A DNA stretch of 64,000 nt from Pseudosporangium ferrugineum (GTDB lineage: Bacteria; Actinomycetota; Actinomycetes; Mycobacteriales; Micromonosporaceae): positions 248,001 to 312,000 of the forward strand of contig NZ_PVZG01000003.1 in assembly GCF_003002065.1 (NCBI RefSeq). Reading direction: 5' to 3'. The translations under genes and the position numbers were made by a program. Positions 46,069 to 55,100 of this stretch are shown piece after piece; the first letter of the stretch is position 1; every line of letters starts with the position of its first letter. A model generated the notes under the pieces. That model saw only the letters and a program-made list of their open reading frames with translations, was not told the origin of the DNA and did not search any database.

Positions 46069-48210
46069 TTACTCCCCGGGCGTCGACTTCGCGATCTGCA
46101 TCAGGAACTCGATGTTCGTCCGGGACTGCTTGAGCCGGTCGAGCAGAAGATCCAGGGCCGCCGACGACTCCAGCGAGCTCAGCACCTTGCGCAGCTTGTG
46201 GACGATCGCCAGCTCTTCCTTGCCGAGCAGGATCTCTTCCTTGCGGGTGCCGGACGGGTGGATGTCGATGGCCGGGAAGGTCCGCTTGTCGGCGATCTTC
46301 CGGTCGAGCTTGAGCTCCGCGTTACCCGTGCCCTTGAACTCCTCGAAGATGACCGTGTCCATCATCGAGCCGGTCTCCACCAGCGCGGTGGCGAGAATCG
46401 TCAGCGAGCCGCCGTTCTCGATGTTGCGCGCCGCGCCGAGGAACCGCTTCGGCGGGTAGAGGGCGGTCGAGTCGATACCACCGGACATGATGCGTCCGGA
46501 GGCCGGCGCCGCCAGGTTGTACGACCGGCCGAGCCGGGTCACCGAGTCGAGCAGCACGACCACGTCGTGGCCCAGCTCGACGAGGCGCTTGGCCCGCTCG
46601 ATCGCCAGCTCGGCGACCGTGGTGTGGTCCTGCGGCGGCCGGTCGAACGTGGCCGCGATGACCTCGCCCTTGACCGAGCGCTGCATGTCGGTGACCTCTT
46701 CGGGCCGCTCGTCGACCAGCACGACCATCAGGTGGCACTCGGGGTTGTTGTGGGTGATCGCGTTGGCGATCGCCTGCAGCACCATCGTCTTGCCGGCCTT
46801 CGGCGGCGAGACGATCAGGGCCCGCTGGCCCTTGCCGAGCGGCATCACCAGGTCGATGACGCGCGTGGTCAGGATGTGCGGCTCGGTCTCCAGCCGCAGA
46901 CGCTCCTGCGGGTAGAGCGGGGTGAGCTTGTAGAACTCGGGGCGGCGGCGCGCCTCCTCGGGCTCCATCCCGTTGATCGTGTCCAGGCGCACCAGCGGGT
47001 TGTACTTGTCCCGCCGCTGGTCACCGCCGCCACCGTCGCGGGTGGCGGCGCGCACGGCACCGGTGACCGCGTCGCCGCGGCGCAGGCCGTGCTTCTTGAC
47101 CTGGGACATCGACACGTACACGTCGTTGGGGCCGGACAGGTAGCCGGTCGTCCGCACGAACGCGTAGTTGTCGAGCACGTCGAGGATGCCGGCCACCGGA
47201 ACGAGGACGTCGTCCTCGTTGACGTGCGGCTCGCGCCCGCCGTCGCGCCCGCCCTCGCGGCCACCGTCCCGGCCGCCGCCCTCGCCGCCGTCGCGGTCCC
47301 GGCCACGCCGGCGGTCCCGGAAGCGGCTGCGCCGGCTGCGCCGCCCGCCCTCGCCGCCGTCGTTGTCATCATCGTCGTGGCTGTCGTTGCGCGGACCCCG
47401 GTCGTTACGGTCACCGCGATCGTTGCGGTCCCGGTCGTTCCGGTCACGGTCGTTGCGGTCCCGGTCGTTGCGGTCCCGGTCGTTGCGCTCGGGCCGATCG
47501 TTGCGCTCGGAGCGCTCGGGCCGGTCGCCACGCTCGGAGCGCTCGCCCCGGTCGTTGCGGTCGCCGCCCTCGGAGCGCTGCTGGTTGCGCTGGCGGTCAC
47601 GGTTGCGCTCGCCGCGCTCGGGCCGGTCACCCCGGTCGCCGCGCTCGGCGGTGTCGGCGCCGTCCGTGCGGGCGCCTCCGTCGGCGCTGTCGGTGCGGGC
47701 GTCGCCCTGCTCGCGCTCCGGCCGGTCCTGGCGGTCCCGGCGGCTGCGGCGGCCCTGCTCCCGCTCGGGCTGCTCGGTGGCGGGGGCCTGCTCGGTCGCC
47801 GGGGCGGCGGCGGTCTGCACGACGGCCGGCGGCGCGGCGGGCTGCTGCTCGGCCACGGGGGCGGCGGCGGGCTCGGTGCGCACCGGCTCGGCGATCGGCA
47901 GGGTCTCCGCCTGGGCGGCGGTTCCGGACCGGCCCGACGAGCCGTTGGTGCGGCGCGGCCGGGGGGTGGTCTCGGCAGCGGCGGCCGCGGGAGCTCCGCC
48001 GTTCTGGCGCTCCGAGATCGCGGTGATCAGCTCGCCCTTGCGCATCCGGGCGGTGCCGGAGATGCCGAGGGACGCGGCGAGGCTCTGCAGCTCGGGCAGC
48101 AGCATCGCGGACAGCCCGGTGCCGCCGCGGCGGCGCTTGGTGACAGCCGCGGTGGTGGCGCCGTCAGCGACGTCAGAAACACCCGACGTCACGTCGGTGG
48201 TGTCGCTCAA
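46069..48210 (-). CDS. rho: Transcription termination factor Rho
   Basis: The 713-residue RNA-dependent ATPase comprises an N-terminal Rho-N segment (LLPELQSLAASLGISGTARM), a very long insert of about 270 residues, the S1-like RNA-binding domain (GYLSGPNDVYVSMSQVKKHG) and the ATPase core. The core has Walker A SPPKAGKTMVLQ, Walker B VVVLLDSVTRLGRSY, and the Q/R loops. The insert is first Ala/Glu/Pro-rich, then tandem Arg-Asn-Asp-Arg-Asp and Arg-Gly repeats; such inserts in Actinobacteria bind extra RNA. TTG 48210 has GGAAGGAA 5-6 nt upstream. A leader of about 300 nt separates it from thrB. Escherichia coli Rho has 419 residues. Confidence 0.94.
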   Translation of the reverse strand: MSDTTDVTSGVSDVADGATTAAVTKRRRGGTGLSAMLLPELQSLAASLGISGTARMRKGELITAISERQNGGAPAAAAAETTPRPRRTNGSSGRSGTAAQAETLPIAEPVRTEPAAAPVAEQQPAAPPAVVQTAAAPATEQAPATEQPEREQGRRSRRDRQDRPEREQGDARTDSADGGARTDGADTAERGDRGDRPERGERNRDRQRNQQRSEGGDRNDRGERSERGDRPERSERNDRPERNDRDRNDRDRNDRDRNDRDRNDRGDRNDRGPRNDSHDDDDNDGGEGGRRSRRSRFRDRRRGRDRDGGEGGGRDGGREGGRDGGREPHVNEDDVLVPVAGILDVLDNYAFVRTTGYLSGPNDVYVSMSQVKKHGLRRGDAVTGAVRAATRDGGGGDQRRDKYNPLVRLDTINGMEPEEARRRPEFYKLTPLYPQERLRLETEPHILTTRVIDLVMPLGKGQRALIVSPPKAGKTMVLQAIANAITHNNPECHLMVVLVDERPEEVTDMQRSVKGEVIAATFDRPPQDHTTVAELAIERAKRLVELGHDVVVLLDSVTRLGRSYNLAAPASGRIMSGGIDSTALYPPKRFLGAARNIENGGSLTILATALVETGSMMDTVIFEEFKGTGNAELKLDRKIADKRTFPAIDIHPSGTRKEEILLGKEELAIVHKLRKVLSSLESSAALDLLLDRLKQSRTNIEFLMQIAKSTPGE
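47400..47545. repeat. 15-bp tandem repeats coding the Arg/Asp/Asn tract of Rho
   Basis: On the plus strand the core cggtcccggtcgttg recurs with small changes, giving repeated R-N-D-R-D pentapeptides in the minus-strand protein. The copy number probably varies between strains. Confidence 0.75.
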
Positions 48211-48509
48211 TGGATTCCTTCCGTCGAAAAAGCCAAGACCACCCGGGTCTGCAGCAGCCTGGTGGCCGGGTGCCCTCGGATCCCGCTTCGCACCTGCGGC
48301 GCGGGAGTTTTGCAGCACGGCAGCTCGACGGTTTCCCGACCCGTCTGACACTGACGGATAGGTCTCGGCGAGTGCAGCGATCGATAACCTGCTGCTCGGC
48401 GTGTGCCTTGAAAGAATTGAGACGAGCCAGATCGGCATATGTCTCGGGGGTGCACGCCGAACCGCAGAGAGATCGCTTGCTTCGCGGCTGTGCTAGGTCT
48501 TGAGCGTAG
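48211..48509 (-). promoter_or_regulatory. Long rho leader region without an identified gene
   Basis: This 299-bp region between thrB and the rho start contains no convincing gene; an in-frame upward extension to ATG 48438 has no family support. TTGACT near 48510 on the minus strand is a possible -35, but no -10 fits at 17 nt. A long leader would suit autogenous control of rho, which is an inference. Confidence 0.35.
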
Positions 48510-49445
48510 TCAACTCTTGCGACCTGCGGCAACAGGGTCCCGCTCGGCGTGTTCCACCATACCCCCTTTGACAAGGGCTCCGGTGGCATCCACGCTCAAC
48601 GTCTCGGCGCGCCACGCTGTTCCCGGATGGAAATCCCCTGGTACAGGGCTCAATGCCAGCACCGTCGGCCCGGCGCCGCTCACCACGGCCGCCACGCCGA
48701 GCGATCGCAGAGATGCGACAAGTGACGTGGTGCCGGGCATGGCCTCGGCCCGGTAACCCTGGTGCAGCCGGTCCTCGGTCGCCGCGAAGAGCAGCTCCGG
48801 CTGGGACCGCAACGCGTGCACCAGCAGGGCCGCCCGCCCGGTGTTGAACGCGGCGTCCGCGTGCGGCACGCTCGCCGGCAGCGCCGCCCGCGCCGTCGAG
48901 GTCAGGCCACGTTCCTGAGGGACGAAAATCGTCGCCCGTACGCCCTCAGCCGTGCCCAACCGCACGGCCCGCGCCCCGGAAACCTCGGTCCACGCGATGG
49001 TGAACCCGCCGAGCAGGCAGGGCGCGACGTTGTCGGGGTGCCCCTCCAGGTCCGCGGCGATCCGCAACGCGTCCTCGTCGCTGATCGGCTCACGCGCGAG
49101 CGCCCGGGCCAGCTGCACGCCCCCCACGATCGCCGCGGAGGAGGAGCCCAGCCCCCTGGCCTGCGGAATCCGGTTCACGCACGCCACGGCCACGCCCGGC
49201 GGCCGCCCGCCCAGCTCGTCGAAGGTCCGCAGCATCGCCCGCACGACCAGGTGCGACTCGTCGCCGGGCAGCTCGCCGGCGCCCTCACCGGTCACGGACA
49301 CGGTGAACCGGTCGCCGGTCACCCGGGCGGAAAGGTCATCGTAGAGCGCGAGCGCGAGGCCCAGCGTGTCGAAGCCCGGACCGAGGTTGGCGCTGGTCGC
49401 CGGGGTACGCACCCGCACCGGCTCGGAGACGAAGGTCAGGCCCAT
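48510..49445 (-). CDS. thrB: Homoserine kinase
   Basis: The 311-residue GHMP kinase phosphorylates L-homoserine, the step before threonine synthase. It has VRVRTPATSANLGPGFDTLG at the start, the ATP-binding PQARGLGSSSAAIVGG, and EGHPDNVAPCLLGG. ATG 49445 is preferred: TAGCAT lies 6 nt upstream; GTG 49451 directly follows the hexamer. It is separated from thrC by six kilobases of unrelated efflux genes. Confidence 0.94.
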   Translation of the reverse strand: MGLTFVSEPVRVRTPATSANLGPGFDTLGLALALYDDLSARVTGDRFTVSVTGEGAGELPGDESHLVVRAMLRTFDELGGRPPGVAVACVNRIPQARGLGSSSAAIVGGVQLARALAREPISDEDALRIAADLEGHPDNVAPCLLGGFTIAWTEVSGARAVRLGTAEGVRATIFVPQERGLTSTARAALPASVPHADAAFNTGRAALLVHALRSQPELLFAATEDRLHQGYRAEAMPGTTSLVASLRSLGVAAVVSGAGPTVLALSPVPGDFHPGTAWRAETLSVDATGALVKGGMVEHAERDPVAAGRKS

Positions 49446-49457
49446 CGCCACATGCTA
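49446..49457 (-). promoter_or_regulatory. -10 element TAGCAT for thrB, leaderless arrangement
   Basis: On the minus strand TAGCAT (49457-49452) plus 6 nt precedes ATG 49445. The same hexamer and spacing occur before argS. Confidence 0.55.
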
Positions 49458-49515
49458 GGCCGAGATCATCAACGGCGCGTCACCCGCCGGACCCGGGAAT
49501 GTCGCACCCCTGGGT

Positions 49516-49528
49516 TACGGTCTCGGCC
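49516..49528 (+). promoter_or_regulatory. -10 element TACGGT, leaderless arrangement
   Basis: TACGGT (49516-49521) plus 7 nt precedes ATG 49529. Confidence 0.6.
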
Positions 49529-50095
49529 ATGACCGTCGGATACCTGCTCTCGGGCGTCCTCATCCACCTCCCGGTGCTGGCCGTGCTGATCGCGGGCTTC
49601 ATCGTGGTCGCGTCCCGCCGCGCCCGCCTCGGCCCGCGCAGCACGATGCTGGCCCGGCTCGGCCTGGGCATACTGGCCGCGTGCCAGGTCCTCGAGGTGG
49701 TCTGGCTGGTGGTGCTGCCCCAGCTGATCAGCTCGTTCGACTACCGGGCGACGACCTACGGGGTGCTCTCGCTGATCGTGGGCATCCTGCTGAGCCTGCT
49801 GCTCGCGGCCGGGCTGGGCCTGCTGATCGCGGCGGTGGTGACCCGCGCACCCTCCGGCGACGGCCCGTTCGGCGGCTCCCCCTACGAACCGGCCCCGTTC
49901 CGCCCGGGCGAGCACCCGACGTTCCAGCCGCCCGGCCAACCGGCGTTCCAACAGCCCGGCCAACCGGCGTTCCAGCAGCCGCAGCAGCCCGGGCAACCGG
50001 CGTTCCAGCAGCCGCAGCAGTCCGCATTCCAGCCGCCGTCGCCCGCGCCCGGGCCGGTCTTCCCCGGACAGCCTTCGTCTCCGCCCCGCGCATAG
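49529..50095 (+). CDS. Small membrane protein with Gln/Pro repeat tail
   Basis: The 188-residue protein has three membrane helices (LLSGVLIHLPVLAVLIAGFIVV; a second about residues 48-68; YGVLSLIVGILLSLLLAAGLGLL) and a tail of about 75 residues. The tail repeats GQPAFQQP/PQQPGQPAFQQ about five times. Tails of this kind are common in actinobacterial membrane proteins and are probably disordered. ATG 49529 is set by the -10 spacing. I see no functional motif. It is divergent from thrB. Confidence 0.65.
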   Translation: MTVGYLLSGVLIHLPVLAVLIAGFIVVASRRARLGPRSTMLARLGLGILAACQVLEVVWLVVLPQLISSFDYRATTYGVLSLIVGILLSLLLAAGLGLLIAAVVTRAPSGDGPFGGSPYEPAPFRPGEHPTFQPPGQPAFQQPGQPAFQQPQQPGQPAFQQPQQSAFQPPSPAPGPVFPGQPSSPPRA

Positions 50096-50218
50096 GCGGC
50101 CCGCCGCGCCCTGACGACCCGCGGCCGAGATCACATCGAACACCCGGCCGGGCATAGCTTCAGGCCGACGATGCATGCTGCACTCTGGAGCCGCTTCGGC
50201 CAGCGGTGCCGAGGCGTC

Positions 50219-51604
50219 CTACCTCTGAGGTTGCGGGTCGGGGTCGCTCTCGCCGGCCGCCGTGGGCTCACTGGACGCCCTCGCTGGCCCGCCGACCGCA
50301 GCCGTGGGCTCACTGGACGCCCTCGCTGGCCCGGCGGGCGCGGCCGTGGGCTCGCTGGACGCCGGTGTCGGCTCGTCGGTGGCGGGTGGGGGGTCGTCCG
50401 CCAGGGAGAGGTTGCGGGTCGCGATGCGCCAGCCGATGGCGTACAGCAGGGTGATCGAACCGCAGGAGACCAGGATGACCCGCTCGTCGACGTGGTCCAC
50501 GAACAGGGCCGCGCCCAGCTGGCTGACCGAGATCGCCAGGGTCGCGAGCATCATGTCCGTGGCGAAGACGCGGCCGCGGAGGCGGTCCGGCACCTCGCCC
50601 TGGAGGGCGTAGTTGGACAGGACCCAGTTGGTGCCGCCGGCGAAGTGGGCGACGAAGACCAGCGCGAGCACGAGCGGGAACCACGGTGCCGCCGCCACGC
50701 CGAGGTAGCCCAGGCCGTACAGGCTCATCGACAGGGCGAGGCCGGGGAGCAGCCACGAGCGGTGGTTCAGGACCGGGCGCATGACCAGCGGGCCGACCAG
50801 GGCGCCGGCGCCGCGTACGGCGAAGAGCAGCCCCGCCCCCAGCGAGCCGACCCCGTACATGCCGGCGAGCAGCGGGAAGACGGTGAGCACGCCGTTGCCG
50901 AGGCCGACCGCCGACTTCACCGTCACCAGGGCCCGGATGCGGGGACGGGCACCGATGTAGCGCAACGCCTCCAGGAGCGCGTGCCACGTACGCGGCGGGA
51001 CGGCGGTCGTGTCCCGGGGCGCCTGCAGCGGGCGGCGGATCAGGGACGTCACGACGGCCGCGGTGAGCAGGCCCGCGGCGGCCACGGCGAAGCTCACGTA
51101 CGGGCCGGCGACGCTGCTCACGATGCCGCCGAGGGAGGCGCCGACGATGGTCATCGTGCCCCACGCCGAGCCGGCTATCGCGTTGGCCGCCGCCAGGTCC
51201 TCGGGCTCGACGACGTTCGGCAGGGCCGCCTGGGCGGACGGGGAGTAGAACGCCTTGGCCACCGCCACCGCGCCGATGGCGACCAGGGCCAGCGGGGCGG
51301 TCGCCGCCGAGCGGACGAGGAAGAGCAGCAGCGTCGCGACGAGCGCGGCCAGGTTTGCGGCGATCAGGATGGTGCGGCGGTCCAGCCGGTCGGCGACGGT
51401 GCCGGCGTACGGGAGCAGCACCGCGGTGATCCCGGTGTCGGCGGCGAGCACGAGCGCGCCCCACACGCCGCTGCCGGTGAGTTCGGGCAGGAGCACGAGC
51501 AGCGGCACCATGACGAACCAGTCGGCGCCGAACACGACGAGTTCGGCGGCGAACAGGCGCCGGAAGTCGCGGTTGCCGGTAAGGACCGAGAACGGGGTTG
51601 CCAC
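50219..51604 (-). CDS. MFS transporter (drug efflux-like)
   Basis: The 461-residue protein has about twelve helices with the MFS loop motifs YAGTVADRLDRRTIL (after TM2) and VPDRLRGRVFATDMM (after TM8). The N-terminus is SVLTGNRDFRRLFAAELV. This is the MFS-3/enterobactin-exporter-like group. The last 50 residues are a repeat of ASSEPTAA...GPAR coded by 42-bp tandem DNA repeats. The start is GTG 51604, with TACTGT 8 nt upstream and no ribosome binding site. The substrate is unknown. Confidence 0.82.
   Translation of the reverse strand: MATPFSVLTGNRDFRRLFAAELVVFGADWFVMVPLLVLLPELTGSGVWGALVLAADTGITAVLLPYAGTVADRLDRRTILIAANLAALVATLLLFLVRSAATAPLALVAIGAVAVAKAFYSPSAQAALPNVVEPEDLAAANAIAGSAWGTMTIVGASLGGIVSSVAGPYVSFAVAAAGLLTAAVVTSLIRRPLQAPRDTTAVPPRTWHALLEALRYIGARPRIRALVTVKSAVGLGNGVLTVFPLLAGMYGVGSLGAGLLFAVRGAGALVGPLVMRPVLNHRSWLLPGLALSMSLYGLGYLGVAAAPWFPLVLALVFVAHFAGGTNWVLSNYALQGEVPDRLRGRVFATDMMLATLAISVSQLGAALFVDHVDERVILVSCGSITLLYAIGWRIATRNLSLADDPPPATDEPTPASSEPTAAPAGPARASSEPTAAVGGPARASSEPTAAGESDPDPQPQR
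50259..50363. repeat. 42-bp tandem repeat within the MFS gene 3' end
   Basis: Copies of gccgtgggctcactggacgc start at exactly 50259, 50301 and 50343. The repeat stays in frame and codes the 14-residue period of the transporter's cytoplasmic tail. Confidence 0.85.
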
Positions 51605-51673
51605 GTACGCAAACAGTACCGGCCGTCCCCGCACGAGCGGGAACGGCCGGTGACCGGGTGGACTACCCGCAGG

Positions 51674-54600
51674 TCAGGCGGGCGGCGGGGAGGCGGGACG
51701 GCGGGGCATCTTCAGGACCTCGAACTGGTCCGTGTAGCCCCGCAGGGCCCCGCTCGCCGGCGGTTCGGCCTCGGCCCGCGCCGGGTCGGGCACCGGGGCC
51801 TCGTGCGCCCCGCCGCTCGAGTCCGGGACCGGCACGTCGTCCGGCACCACAGGCTCGGGCCCGCCGGCCGCGTGCTTCGGGGTGTCGGCGGGCGCGGCGG
51901 CGGCCTGCTCCGTCGTTCCGGCGGCCGAGAGCGCCTTGCGGGCCCGCCGGCGCTCGCGTCGTTCGCGGCCCTTCAGCTTGGTGTTCTCCACCATCGTGTA
52001 GAGCGCCGGCACCAGGACCAGCGTCAGCAGGGTGGAGCTCACCAGGCCGCCGATGACCACGATCGCCAGCGGCTGGGAGATGAAGCCGCCCTGGCCGGTG
52101 AGGCCGAGCGCCATCGGGAGCAGGGCGAAGATGGTCGCGATCGCCGTCATGAGGATCGGGCGCAGGCGGTGCCGGCCGCCCTCGACGACCGCCTCCTGGA
52201 CCCCCATCCCGGCGAGCCGGTAGTGGTTGATGAGGTCCATCAGCACGATGGCGTTGGTGACCACGATGCCGACCAGCATCAGGACGCCGATGAGCGCCGG
52301 GACGCCGAGCGGGGTGCCCGTGGCCAGCAGCAGGCCGATCGCGCCGGTCGCCGCGAACGGGATCGAGATGAGCAGCAGCAGCGGCTGGAGCAGGCTGCGG
52401 AACGTGGCCACCATGATCACGAAGACGATCGCGATGGCCGCGAGCACCGCCAGGCCGAGGTCCGCGAACGCGTCGGCCTGGTCCTGGCTGACGCCGCCGA
52501 TGCTGTACGAGGCGCCGGCCGGCAGGGTCAGCGCGTCGAGCCGCTTCTTCAGATCGGTGGTCGTCGCGCCGACGTTGGAGCCGGTGGCGGTGCCGGTGAC
52601 CGTCGCGCTGCGGTTCCCGTCGATCCGGGTGACCTCCTCCGGGCCGTCGACCTCCTTGACGTCGGCGACCGTGTCGAGCGGCACCCGCTGGCCGTTCGCC
52701 GCGGTGATCGGCAGCTTGCGCAGGGCGTCGGCGCCCGCGGGCGGCGCGCCGAACGTCACGACCACGTCCCGGCTGGAGCCGTCGACCGTGATGCGCCCGG
52801 CCGGGGCCGAGCGGAAGGAGCCGGCCACCGCCTGACCCACCGCGGCCTCGGTCAGGCCCCGCCGTGCGGCCTCGGCCCGGTCCACCACCACGTCCAGGCG
52901 GGGCACGCTGGCGGCGAGCGTCGTGCTCACGTCGGTGACGTCCTTGGTGCCGGCCATCGCGTCCTGGACCTGCCGGGTGGCGGCGGTGAGGGCGTCCTGG
53001 TCGGCGGCCTGCACGATCACCGCGAGCTGGTCGGCGGCGAAGCCCGTGCCGTTGTCGCCGCCGACGGTGACCTCGCCGACGTCCGTCATGCCCTTGAACT
53101 GCTCGCGCAGCTCGTCGGAGATCTTGACGGCGTCGGCGTCCTCCTTGAGCGCCACGTTGAAGCTGGCGCCGCTGGCCCCGCCGGAGCCGACGAACGGGTT
53201 GAACTCGCCGTTGCCGACCGTGACCTGGTACGTCTCCACGTCGTCCCGCCCGGCCAGCACCGCCTCGACCTTCTTGGCGGCCTCGTCGGTCGCCGCCAGG
53301 CTGGTGCCGACCGGCAGGTCCTGGGTGACCGTGATGGTGTCCTGGCCGGACTGGTCGAGGAAGTTGGTCTCGAGCTTGCTGGCCAGCCCCAGCGTGCCGA
53401 TGAGCACGACGACGCCGATCGCGACGGTGGCCCAGCGGGTGCCGCGGCTGCGGGTCACCCAGCGGATGATCGGCAGGTACGTGCGCTGCAGCGGGCTGCG
53501 CAGCTCCTTCTCCTCGGCGGCCCGGCGTACGGCCTCCGACTCGGCGCCACCCGCGGCGGGCCGCAGGAACCAGTACGCGAGCACCGGCACGACGGTCAGC
53601 GACACGAACAGCGAGGCGAGCAGCGCGACGGTGACGGTGATGGCGAACGGCGCGAACAGCTGCCCGACGAAGCCGCCGACGAGCGCGATCGGTGCGAACA
53701 CGGCCACCGTGGTGAGCGTGGAGGCGGTCACCGCGCCGGCGACCTCCTTCACGCCGGACGTGATGGCGTGGACCTTGCTCTCGCCGTACCCGAGATGCCG
53801 TTTGATGTTCTCGAGCACGACGATCGAGTCGTCCACGACGCGGCCGACCGCGATGGTCAGCGCGCCGAGGGTGAGCAGGTTGAGCGAATAGTCGCCGATC
53901 CACAGCCCGATGAGCGCGATCAGCACCGACAGCGGGATCGAGACCGCCGTGACCAGCGTGGACCGGATCGACAGCAGGAAGACCAGGATGACGATCACGG
54001 CCATGACCAGGCCGAGCAGGCCCTCGGTGGTGAGGCTCTCGATCGAGCTCTCGACGAACGGCGCCTGGTCGGTGATGACGGTCAGCTTGGCGCCGGAGCC
54101 GGCCTCCAGGTCGGCGAGCTTGTCGCGGACGGCGTGCGAGATCGCCACCGCGTTGCCGTCGGGGGCGGCGGTGACCGCGATGCCGAGGCTCTCGACCCCG
54201 TCCGTCCGCGTGAACGACGTGGCCGTGGCCACCTCGCTGGTGACCGAGGCGACGTCGCCCAGCTTGACCGGGCCCCGCTTGCCGTTGAGGTAGAGGCCGC
54301 GGAGCTGCTCGACCGAGGTGACCGGGCTGCCGACCTGGACGCTGAGCGAGCGCCCGCCCTCGGTGATGGCGCCGGCGGGCACCGAGATGCCGTTGTTCTG
54401 CAGCAGGGTGGTGATGGCGCGGGGGTCGGCGCCGGCCGCGCCCAGCTTCGCCAGGTCGGGCTTGATCACGACCTGTTCGTCGCGGGTGCCGGTGATCTGC
54501 ACGTCGCGCACGCCGTCGATCGCGGTGAGCTCCGGTACGACCGTACGGTCCAGCCGCTGCGCGAGGTCGGACTGGTCGGAGCCGCCGGTCGCGGCGAGGA

Positions 54601-55018
54601 CGATGGCCGGGATGTCGTCGGTGCCGCCCGCGAAGATCGTGGGCTCGACCTTGTCGGGGAGCGTCGGCTGGATCCGGTTGACCGAGGTGGTCAGCTGGTT
54701 GATCGCGTTGTCGAGGTCGGTGCCGAACTCGTACTGCACGATGATCGTGGCCGAGCCCTCGCGGGTGGTCGACTGGATGGTGTCCAGGCCGTCGGCGCCC
54801 TTGACGGCGTCCTCGATCGGCCTGGTGACCTGCTCCTCCATGATCTCCGGGCTGGCGCCCGGCAGGACCACGCCGATGAAGGCCCCGGGGAACTCGAGCG
54901 AGGGCAGGAGCTGCTGCTTGAGGGACGGGATGGTGTAGATGCCGAAACCGGTGATCACCACCGCGATGAGGGCGACCAGCCCTCGGTTAGCGAGACTGAG
55001 CCTGGTCAGGAATGACAT
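51674..55018 (-). CDS. RND family efflux permease (HAE1/SwrC-like)
   Basis: The 1114-residue protein has twelve helices in two repeats and two large extracytoplasmic domains. Landmarks are LPSLEFPGAFIGVVLPGASPEIMEEQ near the N-terminus (AcrB-type porter start), VLIALIGLWIGDYSLNLLTLGALTIAVGRVVDDSIVVLEN with the proton-relay Asp pair in helix 4, and LIGVLMLVGIVVTNAIVLMDLINHYR in helix 11. It is an AcrB-like family member without evident adaptor or channel genes, as usual for Gram-positive SwrC-type pumps. The C-terminal 90 residues are Pro/Glu/Ala-rich. ATG 55018 is preceded by GGGGGAG. It is divergent from a MarR regulator gene that probably controls it. Confidence 0.9.
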   Translation of the reverse strand: MSFLTRLSLANRGLVALIAVVITGFGIYTIPSLKQQLLPSLEFPGAFIGVVLPGASPEIMEEQVTRPIEDAVKGADGLDTIQSTTREGSATIIVQYEFGTDLDNAINQLTTSVNRIQPTLPDKVEPTIFAGGTDDIPAIVLAATGGSDQSDLAQRLDRTVVPELTAIDGVRDVQITGTRDEQVVIKPDLAKLGAAGADPRAITTLLQNNGISVPAGAITEGGRSLSVQVGSPVTSVEQLRGLYLNGKRGPVKLGDVASVTSEVATATSFTRTDGVESLGIAVTAAPDGNAVAISHAVRDKLADLEAGSGAKLTVITDQAPFVESSIESLTTEGLLGLVMAVIVILVFLLSIRSTLVTAVSIPLSVLIALIGLWIGDYSLNLLTLGALTIAVGRVVDDSIVVLENIKRHLGYGESKVHAITSGVKEVAGAVTASTLTTVAVFAPIALVGGFVGQLFAPFAITVTVALLASLFVSLTVVPVLAYWFLRPAAGGAESEAVRRAAEEKELRSPLQRTYLPIIRWVTRSRGTRWATVAIGVVVLIGTLGLASKLETNFLDQSGQDTITVTQDLPVGTSLAATDEAAKKVEAVLAGRDDVETYQVTVGNGEFNPFVGSGGASGASFNVALKEDADAVKISDELREQFKGMTDVGEVTVGGDNGTGFAADQLAVIVQAADQDALTAATRQVQDAMAGTKDVTDVSTTLAASVPRLDVVVDRAEAARRGLTEAAVGQAVAGSFRSAPAGRITVDGSSRDVVVTFGAPPAGADALRKLPITAANGQRVPLDTVADVKEVDGPEEVTRIDGNRSATVTGTATGSNVGATTTDLKKRLDALTLPAGASYSIGGVSQDQADAFADLGLAVLAAIAIVFVIMVATFRSLLQPLLLLISIPFAATGAIGLLLATGTPLGVPALIGVLMLVGIVVTNAIVLMDLINHYRLAGMGVQEAVVEGGRHRLRPILMTAIATIFALLPMALGLTGQGGFISQPLAIVVIGGLVSSTLLTLVLVPALYTMVENTKLKGRERRERRRARKALSAAGTTEQAAAAPADTPKHAAGGPEPVVPDDVPVPDSSGGAHEAPVPDPARAEAEPPASGALRGYTDQFEVLKMPRRPASPPPA

Positions 55019-55048
55019 GCGCTCCCCCGGGAAAGTTCGTCCAAGGCA

Positions 55049-55069
55049 TATAGTTTGCCCCACGCGAAC
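55049..55069. promoter_or_regulatory. Promoter core and imperfect palindrome between RND and MarR genes
   Basis: TATAGT (55049-55054) fits a plus-strand -10, and its complement reads ACTATA for the other direction. The overlapping GTTTGCCCCACGCGAAC (55053-55069) is a 17-bp imperfect palindrome (arms GTTTGC/GCGAAC, 5 of 6 pairs). A further half-site, GTTCG, lies at 55035-55039. This is a likely MarR operator. Confidence 0.5.
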
Positions 55070-55100
55070 AAATGGTTTTCGACGGGGGCAGGGAGGTGCG

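Noticed and set aside
48211..48438. N-terminal extension of Rho to ATG 48438
   Set aside because: The extension has no similarity to Rho, and TTG 48210 has a well-placed ribosome binding site.
50171..55015. A 1614-codon plus-strand open frame antisense to the RND and MFS genes
   Set aside because: The minus-strand RND and MFS genes have clear membrane topology and motifs; the plus frame is Gly/Arg/Asp/His low-complexity.
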